In this document: positions 46,821 through 57,786 of the stretch, piece by piece
Layout: every line of letters starts with the position of its first letter
Numbering within the stretch: the stretch's first letter is position 1
Origin: Xenopus tropicalis
Lineage: Eukaryota > Chordata > Amphibia > Anura > Pipidae
Length of the DNA: 64,000 bases
NCBI RefSeq assembly: GCF_000004195.4
Contig: NC_030677.2
Coordinates: 58,038,222-58,102,221 of the forward strand
Direction: 5' to 3'
Position numbers and translations under genes: made by a program
The notes under the pieces: generated by a model
The model's input: only the letters and a program-made list of their open reading frames with translations
Told to the model about the DNA's origin: nothing
Database searches by the model: none

Positions 46821-47128
46821 CAGGGGTCCCCAACCTTTTTTACTCTTGAGAAATATTCGAATGTAAAAAGAATTGGAGAGCAACACAAGCATGAAAAAGG
46901 TACCTGGAGGTGCCAAATAAGGGCTATGATTGGCTATTTGGTAGCCCCTATGTGGACTGGCAGCCTATAGAAGACCCTGTTTGGCTTTACACTGGGTTTT
47001 TTGCAACCAAAACTTGCCTCCAAGCCAAGTATTCAAAAAATAAGCACCTGCTTTGAGGCCACTGGGAGCAACATCCAAGGGGTTGGGGAGCAACATGTTG
47101 CTCGGGAGCTACTGGTTGGGGATCCCTG
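46821..47128. mobile_element. hAT MITE with perfect 8-bp target duplication
   Basis: CTGTATAG lies at 46813-46820 and 47129-47136. The ends are CAGGGGTCCCCAACC and, inverted, CAGGGATCCCCAACC. It is the same family as 16503, in the inverse orientation ('caacatgttgctcgggagct' near the right end). Confidence 0.85.
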
Positions 47129-47136
47129 CTGTATAG

Positions 47137-48026
47137 GCAGAGTTCACTCACAGATTCACAGACCATGCCCCTTCAGTAGTGCAGTTTCAAGTTGCCCATG
47201 AAGGAGTTTGTGAAGCAGTTTAATGTTAACCTATCATTCCAATGGGGTTAAAGCTCCAGAGTGGTTCTTATCAGTTACTATGTATTGTTTTAATGCTATA
47301 GAGCCAGCTGCTTGGCTATATATAACCCCCCCCCCTGCAAATAAAAATACAATTATCACAACAAGTTTGTTGGCTCATATATAAAATATGTTCTTGTCCC
47401 CAACTAACTTAATATTCATGTTTTCTACAAGCTATTTGTAATTAATACTTTGAGTCAAAAGACTGCCTGGCCTGGTACAGATTATAATCTCTTTACCACA
47501 ATACTTACTATTAGCCATTAGCTTTGTATTGCACGTTCTATGTTTAAATAACTTGTTTTGCATGTTTTGATGTTTGTAAATGAAAAACCTTAAATCTAAG
47601 CATTTACAAAGAAAGAGAGAATATCTACATGATGGGCACATTATTTAATATGGCGTGGGGATTTTTTTGGTTTAAAACAAAACACTGGACTGAGCTGTGG
47701 CAGATGATATTCCATCCTGTACTGTATATATATTGGGCACAAGATGCATGCCTTGCAGCTCCTCAGTCAGAGACATAAGCAGACAGCCAATATCATGAAT
47801 GTCTAACCTTTCAGTGTAATTACATTCCACAAGTCTATTTTATTGTTTTCTTTCTAATTATGGTCTAAAAAGCTCAAAAAATGGAGTACAGATGGCATAT
47901 TCCATATGGAGGATTTTTGTCATGCACAGTACAATGCACATTATGATTTAAGTCAGACAGGGTAATGCCACGAGATCAGCAGAACAGTAACAATCTGGGA
48001 GCTCCCATAACAAAATTGCTCTAGAG
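47137..48026. other. Intergenic, nothing recognised
   Basis: Non-coding with a C-run near 47328. Confidence 0.4.
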
Positions 48027-48255
48027 CAGTGACCCCCAACCAGTGACTCATGGGCAACCAACCCCTTTGATGTTGCTGCCAGTGGCCCCAAAGTAGGTGC
48101 CCATTTTTAAATCTCTGGCTTGGAGGCAAGTGTTGGAAGCACAGAGACACAGGTTAACTCCAAGCAGAGCCTTATGCAGGTCAGAAGTCCACACGGGGCT
48201 ACCAAATAGCCAATCAGCCATTATTTTGCATCCTCAATACACTTTTTAAATGCAT
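48027..48255. mobile_element. hAT MITE, right part lost
   Basis: It begins CAGTGACCCCCAACCAGTGA and continues as the 16503 family ('ttggaggcaagt', 'accaaatagccaatca'). No matching right end is present. Confidence 0.65.
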
Positions 48256-49549
48256 GTGTGGTTTCCCAACACTTTTTTTACATCCGAGTAATAAATCACC
48301 TACTTGTCTTGGAATCCCTGTTGCTTTCTGATATAACTATGGTTATCCACAATTTATGTAAGGAAGAATAAAGGGGCTTCGACAGAAGACATACATAATC
48401 TGGATGATCCACCATGCAATGCCCAACACAACACATTTTGTATATAGAGGAAAATTTGTATTTATTTAGTGTTTTATTAATAATTTTAGGAGGTTGTTTT
48501 TGTCAGATTTTACCTGATCCTCTAGTCACATCCAGAAGTGAACATTGGTTTGAGTATCAGAGCCTGATTGCATAGGATGCATCAACTCATCAGATTCTTA
48601 CTGAAGAAAATGGCTTGTTTTCTTTTCTTTTTTTTTACCAATTAGGTTCCTGCTGGAGGATACAACTAGTAGGGCCTATTCAGATTGAATTAAAGTCTAT
48701 AGAATACATGTGACCGTGGCAACATTTTAACTGGAAACATACCCATTGCAGAGAAAGCTGTTCTGTAAGCAGAGGAAGCATATAGCATAGACAGTTCCCA
48801 AAATAGCTGCACTACATTATATCTAAACCTACGAGAAATGAAAGTTGCCCTTCTGAAAAGCAAAAAAAAAAAAGCTGCCTGACTCATCTGCTTACAGGAA
48901 ATGCCAGGAAATGCTTGAACTTATGGGAAAAATGGCTCACAATGCTTGCTAGAAATGATCCCAAACTGGTGAAAAATAAAAAGGTGGGGGGGATCATTTC
49001 CTGTAGTATTAAGGCAGAAAGTAGGCAATTTATAAAAACCTAGCCTTCAATGTTTGACACAAGTCAATATAATGAGGAATTTCAATAGAATGTTATTTAA
49101 ATGTGAGTTATTAGCTACCAAGTTACTTGGCACATATGAAAATGAAGAATAAAGTTTCTCTCCCGCTGAAAAGTGAATAATATTAGCTATTTGTGTGGGC
49201 TGGGCCTGGTCAGTTGGCTTGCATGCAGAGCTCTCTCCATTAGTGATGAGTGAATCAGTCTCATTTCGCCAAAAAAATTATAAAGTTACAAAGTTATGAT
49301 CATAAAATTGCCAAGCCACCATAACACATCAAGTTAAACTCCATATGGTAGTCCTATTTACCTCATATTGTCATATTATCAGAGGCTGGCACCTCCCTAC
49401 ATGGTAGCATTTCTTAGGGTAAGTGTCTCCTGAAAGAAAAAACAGACTACAAAAAAAATTACACAAATGTCTAACTCACGGCTACAGCAAGAAGAGCCTT
49501 GTAGAACTTACATAGTCCTATAATATATCTGCTAGTAGTGCAAAAGTAG
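48256..49549. other. Intergenic, nothing recognised
   Basis: About 49246-49290 has a short piece of the 28317-type repeat ('gtgatgagtgaatcagtctc'). Otherwise non-coding. Confidence 0.4.
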
Positions 49550-49873
49550 TACAGGTATTGGACACATTATCCAGAATGCTTGGGACCTGGGGTTTTCCAG
49601 ATAAGGGATATTTTCAGAATTTGGATCTCCATACCTTAAGTCTGCTAAAAAATCATTTAAACATTAACCCAATAGGATTGTTTTGATACCAATAAGGATT
49701 AATTATATCTTAGTTGGGATCAAGTACAAAGTACTGTTTTATTATTACAGAGAAAAAAATAATTTTTAAAAATTAGAATTATTCGCTTATATTGGAGTCT
49801 ATGGGAGATGGCCTTTCTGTAATTTGGAACTTTCTGGATAATGGGTTTCCGGATAATGGATCCCATACCTGTA
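49550..49873. mobile_element. 'tacaggtatg' MITE, copy 4
   Basis: It runs from TACAGGTATTGGACACATTA to GGATCCCATACCTGTA, complete, with 'ttatccagaatgcttgggac' and 'tttctggataatgggtttcc' arms. Confidence 0.8.
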
Positions 49874-50644
49874 TAAGAAAGTCTATAGTATGATTATTAG
49901 GTAAAAAAAACTTCATAGAGAGTCTGCAAAAGGAACTCGAGTCCAAAGAACTGGTGGTAGGATGACTGGCATCTTAGTGGCAAAATATGTAATCAGAAGG
50001 TTTCAAAACTCATGTAGATATTATCTAGGTAGTGAAAAAGTCTGCCATTTGCATCATTAGAGACTGGCTGCACATACACATTATGAATAGGAATGTTAAA
50101 TGCAACAGAAAGATGTGCAGAGTGAGAAGAGTTTCTACTGATTTATGTAAGGTGAGTAGTGATCAGGTAGCAGGGCTGAGTACAGTTTATTTTAAATGCA
50201 ATCAGTGCTGCCCTGCAACATGTATTTATTAAACATGTATTTTCAAATCATCTGGTAACCCTAGGTTTTTGGGGTGACTTTTTTGCACAAAATACTTTGG
50301 GGTGTTTTATCACAGCAAATTTTTGCAAAACTGTCAGGGGAAACTGTTTTTTAAAAAGAGCAAACAGATTTTGTTATACTTCATTTTGAAATTCGACATG
50401 AGGCTAGCCATATTCTTAGTTTCTCAAGTGTCCTCAGCCATGTGACATGTGCTCTGATAAATGTCATTCACTCTTTACTGCTGTGCTGCAAGTTTGAGTG
50501 ATATCACCCCTTCCTTTCCCCCCTCCAGGAGCCAGTCAGTGCAACAATGGAAAGTCGGCAAGATAGCAGCTACCTGATAACTGCACTGCTAAAAATGCTC
50601 CCATACCTAGTGGTATATATAAGAATAGCACTCAACTCTTTCCC
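49874..50644. other. Intergenic, nothing recognised
   Basis: Non-coding. From about 50400 the sequence resembles a dispersed frog repeat ('gccatgtgacatgtgctctg') leading into the tandem array. Confidence 0.35.
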
Positions 50645-52297
50645 TGGATCAACTGAGAGCTATCCCCCATAACCCTGTATTCCCTCACTTGTACTGAGAG
50701 CTATCTCCCCTACCCCTGTTTTCCCCCACTTGTACTGAGAGCTATCTCCCCTACCCCTGTATTCCCTCACTTGTACTGAGAGCTATCTCCCATAACCCTG
50801 TATTCCCTCACTTGTACTGAGAGCTATCTCCCATAACCCTGTATTCCCTCACTTGTACTGAGAGCTATCCCCCTACCCCTGTATTCCCTCACTTGTACTG
50901 AGAGCTATCTCCCATAACCCTGTATTCCCTCACTTGTACTGAGAGCTATCTCCCATAACCCTGTATTCCCTCACTTGTACTGAGAGCTATCTCCCCTACC
51001 CCTGTATTCCCTCACTTGTACTGAGAGCTATCTCCCCTACCCCTGTATTCCCTCACTTGTACTGAGAGCCATCTCCCCTACCCCTGTATTCCCTCACTTG
51101 TACTGAGAGCTATCTCCCCTACCCCTGTATTCCCTCACTTGTACTGAGAGCTATCTCCCCTACCCCTGTATTCCCTCACTTGTACTGAGAGCTATCTCCC
51201 ATAACCCTGTATTCCCTCACTTGTACTGAGAGCTATCTCCCATAACCCTGTATTCCCTCACTTGTACTGAGAGCTATCTCCCATACCCCTGTATTCCCTC
51301 ACTTGTACTGAGAGCTATCTCCCATAACCCTGTATTCCCTCACTTGTACTGAGAGCTATCTCCCATACCCCTGTATTCCCTCACTTGTACTGAGAGCTAT
51401 CTCCCATAACCCTGTATTCCCTCACTTGTACTGAGAGCTATCTCCCATACCCCTGTATTCCCTCACTTGTACTGAGAGCTATCTCCCCTACCCCTGTATT
51501 CCCTCACTTGTACTGAGAGCTATCTCCCCTACCCCTGTATTCCCTCACTTGTACTGAGAGCTATCTCCCATACTCCTGTATTCCCTCACTTGTACTAAGA
51601 GCTATCCCCCATACCCCTGTATTCCCTCACTTGTACTGAGAGCTATCTCCCATAACCCTGTATTCCCTCACTTGTACTAAGAGCTATCTCCCATAACCCT
51701 GTATTCCCTCACTTGTACTGAGAGCTATCTCCCATACCCCTGTATTCCCTCACTTGTACTGAGAGCTATCTCCCATACCCCTGTATTCCCTCACTTGTAC
51801 TGAGAGCTATCTCCCATACCCCTGTATTCACTCACTTGTACTGAGAGCTATCCCCCCTACCCCTGTATTCCCTCACTTGTACTAAGAGCTATCTCCCATA
51901 CCCCTGTATTCACTCACTTGTACTGAGAGCTATCCCCCCTACCCCTGTATTCCCTCACTTGTACTAAGAGCTATCTCCCATACCCCTGTATTCCCTCACT
52001 TGTACTGAGAGCTATCTCCCCTACCCCTGTATTCCCTCACTTGTAATGAGAGCTATCTCCCATAACCCTGTATTCCCTCACTTGTACTGAGAGCTATCTC
52101 CCATACCCCTGTATTCCCTCACTTGTACTGAGAGCTATCTCCCATACCCCTGTATTCCCTCACTTGTACTGAGAGCTATCTCCCCTACCCCTGTATTCCC
52201 TCACTTGTAATGAGAGCTATCTCCCATAACCCTGTATTCCCTCACTTGTACTAAGAGCTATCTCCCATAACCCTGTATTCCCTCACTTGCTAAGAAT
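50645..52297. repeat. 41-bp minisatellite, 40 copies
   Basis: The unit contains CTGTATTCCCTCACTTGTAC followed by TGAGAGCTATCTCCCATAACC. The anchor 'gctatc' recurs from 50659 to 52257 at 41-bp steps, with one 40-bp unit near 50860. The main variation is CATAACCC, CATACCCC or CCTACCCC at one site, and ACTGAG or ACTAAG at another. It runs straight into a CR1-type 3' coding end on the minus strand, and read on that strand the unit continues from that LINE's 3' end. Confidence 0.95.
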
Positions 52298-52530
52298 CCA
52301 TCCAGCCCCTTCTTAAAGTTATATAATGTATCAGCCAGCACGACTGATTCGGGGAGGGAATTCCACAACTTCACAGCTCTCACAGTAAAAAACCCTTTCT
52401 GATATTTAGATGGAACCTCCCTTCTTCTAATCGAAATGGATGCTAGGGACCTATTGGTAAATAAAGCATTAGAGAGATTATTATATTATCCCCTCATATA
52501 TTTATACATAGTTATCATATTCCCTCAGTC
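52290..52530 (-). mobile_element. CR1-type LINE 3'-end fragment
   Basis: The minus-strand translation gives MITMYKYMRG near the right, then RREVPSKYQKGFFTVRAVKL, WNSLPESVV and FKKGLDGFLASEGIQGYG, the typical C-terminal end of CR1 reverse transcriptase. It is a different subfamily from the one at 6713. The last residues are encoded by the first unit of the 41-bp array. Confidence 0.75.
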
Positions 52531-53438
52531 ATGTCCAGTAATATATGATTTCTTTTGCTTCCATGTTTTTTGTTGTAGTATTTCTTTATTCATTTCCTAG
52601 TTACGTTGTTATTGTGCATGGTTCAGTAAACAATACTAATACTAATTCTGTAGGAGAGAGCTTAGATGTTTGGTACAAAACTATCCAGAATCACCAAAAA
52701 ACCCATTGCCATAATTGTATTTAACGCCCCGCAGACACTGATACCCAGTTCATACTAGTTCATTCTTATTTACATAATGTAATTCTTTATTTCCAGGGCT
52801 AATAGTGCTACCGTACAGCAGCTTCTCCCCAGCGTGTTATGGAAATGATCTTTCAGGTAATTCTTCAATATATGAAAATAATTTGTTAAAAATCTGTACA
52901 AGTACTTGGCTTGTTTATTAAATTTCCCACAGAACCCTCATGGTGACAGAAATGAAGAGTATTGCACAGTTGCTGAGATTATTATTATGAGGAGTGTACC
53001 GTAGATTGCATACATATGACATTAGCTCCTTTATTAAGGCATGAGGCTATATTTAGGAATAGGGAAACGTTTCATTGCATTAATGCACAGGTGATATGTG
53101 ATGCCAAGCATGTAATTACCAATGTTTTTGCTAAATGTCCTGAGCCTTGACATGACTCCTTCATCTTTGGAAAGACCTGGTGAAATCCTCTGTTTGGAGG
53201 GCTGACATACTGAAAATAATCTGCTTTTATATTAGAGTATGGAAATGTTAGCAGGAGTGGGAAAGCATTACTGTATTGATAAGGGAAGGTTCATTTCCTT
53301 ATTTTTTTTGGGTCTTCAGACTTGTTTTGAAGCACACTGAAGTTTATACATTGGCTGCCATTTACATAGATTAATAAAAATTCTCAAAGCAGGGAAGCAT
53401 CTTTCCGATTCTCCAGTGCTGAAATGTATGACTCTTAT
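52531..53438. other. Intergenic with one weak candidate exon
   Basis: The only item of note is the 60-base AG/GT-bounded stretch at 52797-52856, listed separately. Otherwise non-coding. Confidence 0.35.
52797..52856 (+). other. Candidate alternative exon, weak
   Basis: The stretch is bounded by TTTCCAG and GTAATT and is open in the frame that would continue the phase-1 exon ending at 990 (residues LIVLPYSSFSPACYGNDLS). No family match. Chance occurrence is quite possible. Confidence 0.15.
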
Positions 53439-53782
53439 GGGCACATTTACTAATCCAAGAATCCGAATCCCGAAAGGGAAAAAATCGTATTGGAAATGAA
53501 AATTTTGTGACTTTTTCGTCGTCGTCGAGATTTTTCGTATTTGTCGCAACTTTTTCAGCGCTGTCGCGACTTTAATGTATTTTGCACGACTATTTAGTCA
53601 CTGTCACGATTAAGTAAATGGCGGAAAAACCAATCTGATTTTTTCGCGACGGCGACGGAAAAGTCGTGGAAAATATACGAAAAAGTTGCAACGGCGACAG
53701 AAAAAGTTGTAAAAATACCGATCATTGCGAAAAAACACATTTGGACGCCTTCGGACCGTTCGTGGATTAGTAAATCTGCCCC
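53439..53782. mobile_element. Long palindromic MITE, copy 3 (diverged)
   Basis: The ends are GGGCACATTTACTAATCC and, inverted, GGGGCAGATTTACTAATCC. The interior is rich in 'gactttttcg' and 'cgacggaaaag' motifs, but shorter than and different from copies 1 and 2. Confidence 0.75.
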
Positions 53783-55391
53783 TATGAGTATATTTATAAG
53801 CAGGGATGTGCCAGGTCCATAATGTTTGGATTCAGGCTACTTTACTTTACTTTTCAGGTTAAAGCACAGTGAGCTAAACTTAATCATCTTTAGATAAAAA
53901 TGTGCTTTGTCCACTTTTTTAAAATCATATGATATTATGTGTTCTGCTGAATTCCCAAAATATGACACAAGTTTGGTGATGTTCCAAATTGAATCTTGGA
54001 TGCAAGGACTTGTTTACCAACATTCGGCACATTTACCCCAGTGCAATAACCAGCCGTTAGTTAGCCTTAAATGTGTCTACTGCAGGTAGAGCAAAAAGAC
54101 TAATTCTAGACCCTGGCACCCTTGAGTAGTGGGAACTGCACTATAGAAATAGATACCATGGGGTTGAAATGTATGGGAGTCTCCTATTGGCTGAAAAAGA
54201 AGAAGAACTAAAGCTAGGTAGGATTAGCAAGAGGGAGGTAATTCTTGGAGTAAGAGATATGACTATGGTAGGTAGTAGAGCAGTCAGAGGTTCCAATAGG
54301 AAATCAGAAATAGTAAGTACCCTAGCTGCCACCTGCTAATGTAGGAACTTAAGCAGATAGGCTCAAGGATAGAGGGATCCTAAGAGGAGAACTACTGGAG
54401 GGCCTTGTACTTTCATTCAATTATTGAGTGAGACTACTTTTGGCTGTGATTGATACCCTACTTGTGCCCATACCAAGGGAAGTGAATATATGAAGTAATG
54501 TTAATGTTCTATTTACGTTCCTCAAGATCTATGATGTGAGATAACCTGGAAAAAGAGTCTGTTAGAACTATCCAACAATAAGGTTACTTACTATGTTTGA
54601 AGAACCACTGCCACCCAAGTTATTGAAGATCAGAATGGAAACACTTCCATTACCACAGTAAGGGTCTAACCGATAGAGAAAGAGTCATGTGTAGTAAATA
54701 GTATCATTGGGCATGGTTAAAGTAGAAGAAAGGCATTTATCCAACTCACGTACCTGGAGCGGCCTTCCTTTCCCTTTCTAAACCATATAACATAGAAGCC
54801 CTAATTCTGCCCCATATGTTGGTACTTGTTACTAAAATGCAACTTAGCATAGCGTTTTTGGTGGCCACTTGACTTCCACTTTGGTGGCTAGGAGCATGCA
54901 CAGCTGAAGTTGCTCTGATTTTGACTCACCGCTATAGAGCCTGGGAGATGATGGGTGCCAAACCTGCTGTGCTACTTATTTTAGTAACAGGCATGGTACC
55001 GGCAAATGGAGTAGTATGATGCAGTTTAGTATAGTTGAACAGGGAGAGTTATATATGCCTTTTGTTATTCTTTTAGGTAAGGTGGTACCAGCTGATGTTC
55101 TAAAGAAAGTAGCAGGTGTCCTGAGAGCAAGAAACAACCTCTGGCAAAATAGCATTTTATGTATAATACATAAAAGCCATAAATCTTGTAAATGTTTTCC
55201 AATTGAAAAATCTGAGTTTTGACTCTTAAAGATACCAGGAGTGGCTTTTTGCTGCCCCTGGTAATATGTATGGCACTGCCGCTTAAGGCAGGTCTCCCAA
55301 ACCACCCTCAGGCAGCTTCGTCCCTGACAATACATCAGTTATAAACAGTGCTTAGTGATGTGATTTGTGTCATATACCGTAACTTGTCTTA
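53783..55391. other. Intergenic, nothing recognised
   Basis: Non-coding. The 119-codon minus frame at 54976-55335 shows no domain. Confidence 0.4.
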
Positions 55392-55710
55392 TACAGGTAT
55401 GGTACCTGTTATCCAGAATGCTTGAGACCTGGAGTTTTCCGGATAAGGGATCTTTCAGTAATTTGTTTCTCCATATCTTAAGTCTGCTAAATCATTTAAC
55501 TATTGAATAAACACAATAGGATTGTTCTGCCTCCAATAAGGATTAATTATATCTTAGCTGGGGAACAAGTACAGGTACTGTTTTATTATTACAGAGAAAA
55601 AGAAAATAATTTTTATAAATTAGAATTATTTTCTTATAATTGAGTCTATGGGTCCGTAATTCAGAACTTTCTGGATAATAGGTTTCTGGATAAGGGATAC
55701 CATACCTGTA
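55392..55710. mobile_element. 'tacaggtatg' MITE, copy 5
   Basis: It runs from TACAGGTATGGTACCTGTTA to GGGATACCATACCTGTA, complete, in the same orientation as the copy at 49550. Confidence 0.8.
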
Positions 55711-57130
55711 TCAAAAAATAATGTACAATATGTAAAATATGAGGAAATTAAAGGTCAGCTTGGACTTATACCCTGTGTATGTGGTCATGAAACTCCTTGG
55801 TAACTGATAATAGGCTTTTGTTCCTTTTTTTATATATGGATTAAATAAAATTTGTACACTTTTTTACATTTAAACATGACTGCTGCTGTTTGATATATTA
55901 CCTCTTGGGAATTGGAGTGCCTGCCCATACTCTTTTTTTTCTCCAACTGATAATATCCTTAAATTTTACAACAGGGGATACATTATTATGTCTCTGCCTT
56001 TATACAGCATTTCAGTTCTGCTCAGAGAATCTTTCTCAAGCAATATGAGACATAACATGCATTTCCTGAGATAGCTGAATGTAACCAAAACTTTGTCCTT
56101 AATAAAAGACATCTGGATTATTTTATGAAGTAAAGGTAAAGGTAGGACATGTGTGATTTATTTGAATATACTGAGAGTGCATCGCTTATTATCTTTACTA
56201 TTTGAACACACACTGTTTTAAAAAAAAAAAATGCAGTAAGTTGTGCAGGATATAGGAAGTCTCCATAAACCTGAGTGTTAGCTCTGCAGGACAGGAGCCT
56301 GATTAAATGTCTGCAGTGCTGCTTATAATCAGTAGTATATTTATATTATAGCATATTTATATATATATATATATATGCTTTTTGTTTTTTCCAACAGGAA
56401 TTCTAGACGGCAAGGTGTGTGTTTTGCTTGTAGGATACGTTATTCTGACCCGCACCTGGATGAATTGCATCCTAAACTTATTTTGACATCTTCATTTTTT
56501 TATATTTAGGCAAAATCACAAAGATTCATGACAGCTAATGACTGCAAAAGCAATGCACTAAACCATGTAAAATAATGTAAAATAGAAGGAAGTGCTTTTA
56601 TTTTAATACCTTTGGGTTCAAATATGTCCATAACTGCTTGAAAACTGTGCTCTACCCAGACCTTTTGCTAACTTCTGGTTTAGACTCTTCACTCTTCAGT
56701 ATGTGGCTGGGGCCTGATAGACTTCAGCAGAGCTACTTAAAGTGGGCGGGGCTTTGCAATGTCACAGGCGGTCAGTTCCTGCTCTATTTGCTCCTCCCCC
56801 CATGCAGCACAAGCAGAGAGGTTGTATATGCAGCTCTGATATAATGACAGTTTTAGGAGGTAAAATGCTTTCAAAACATCTTTCTTTCTGCATCATTTCA
56901 CATGTTGAGGGAGGATGAATATTATAACTGAATATGAACTTTATATAACATGTCTCCTTTAAAGTAGCAGTGTGACATTACTATTCAAATACAATTATTT
57001 TTACTTGCTATTCTCCTATGTATTGTGGTGCTTCTAACACTCATGTTGCCCTGTGTGCAGCTCTACCCATAGCCAGCCATGGCTGCAGGGAGCCCCTGAT
57101 GACCTTGCTAGTACAGGGAGTTAAAGGGTA
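55711..57130. other. Intergenic, nothing firmly recognised
   Basis: A short (TA)n run lies near 56357-56378. A 17-base AG/GT-bounded stretch at 56398-56414 would continue the frame of the weak exon at 52797 (GILDGK), which is mentioned only as a curiosity. Confidence 0.3.
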
Positions 57131-57786
57131 ATTAAAGGGACAGTACTCCCCCTTTTTCAACATTGGTGCATGAATAGTGCAGAACATACTTCTTTGCCTT
57201 TTTAGTTAGGAAATATCTATGATTTTTGTTATTTCTTGCTCTAAACAGGCCAAAATCATAAAGTAAAAAATGAAAAACCAGCAGCCCACTGAGAAGCCTT
57301 TGTATAAATAAACCCCTCCCTTCCCTTCAATTACAGCCTATTATCAGGGCTGGATTTTAAAGTGGTGTGCCCCTAGGCCCCTCCACTCACCCACCCATGC
57401 ACCCTTCCAGTCATGTACTTTAACACCTGCATCAATGAGAATCTTGGTACCATTGTGATTGGATCATACATTCTTACACCTGTCAGTTTCAGCTAACACC
57501 TAACTGAACAAGTTCAATGGAACCATTGTGATTGGATGTCTGTAACTGTACTGACCTACCAGTCATTTGAACTGAAGAAGCCACTCGAAAGAGTTGTGAA
57601 ATGTTTTCAAGAAAAACTCAAAAAAGTCCAGTTGTTTTAGACTTAATTCTACTAGATACTGTATATCATGACCTGGATGAATGGGAATCTTCATAGACAT
57701 ATTGAAGACCAGTGGGAAAGTTACTTAGAATATGCACTAAGAAAACATACTAAAGGTTCACCTATATATGGACAGCCCCTTTAAGT
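57131..57786. repeat. Composite of TTAA MITE ends and a Penelope-like relic
   Basis: The left edge 'ttaaagggacagtactcccc' and right edge 'tatggacagcccctttaa' are TTAA-type MITE ends. The middle (about 57440-57706) is a widespread vertebrate repeat with 'gatactgtatatcatgacct' and 'gggaatcttcatagacat'. It contains CTGAAGA (57572), a CACTC-GAAA-GAGT stem-loop and GAAA (57597), which fits a hammerhead core. Confidence 0.45.

Noticed and set aside
54976..55335. 119-codon minus-strand frame
   Set aside because: No domain and no conserved motif; the composition is like the flanking non-coding DNA.
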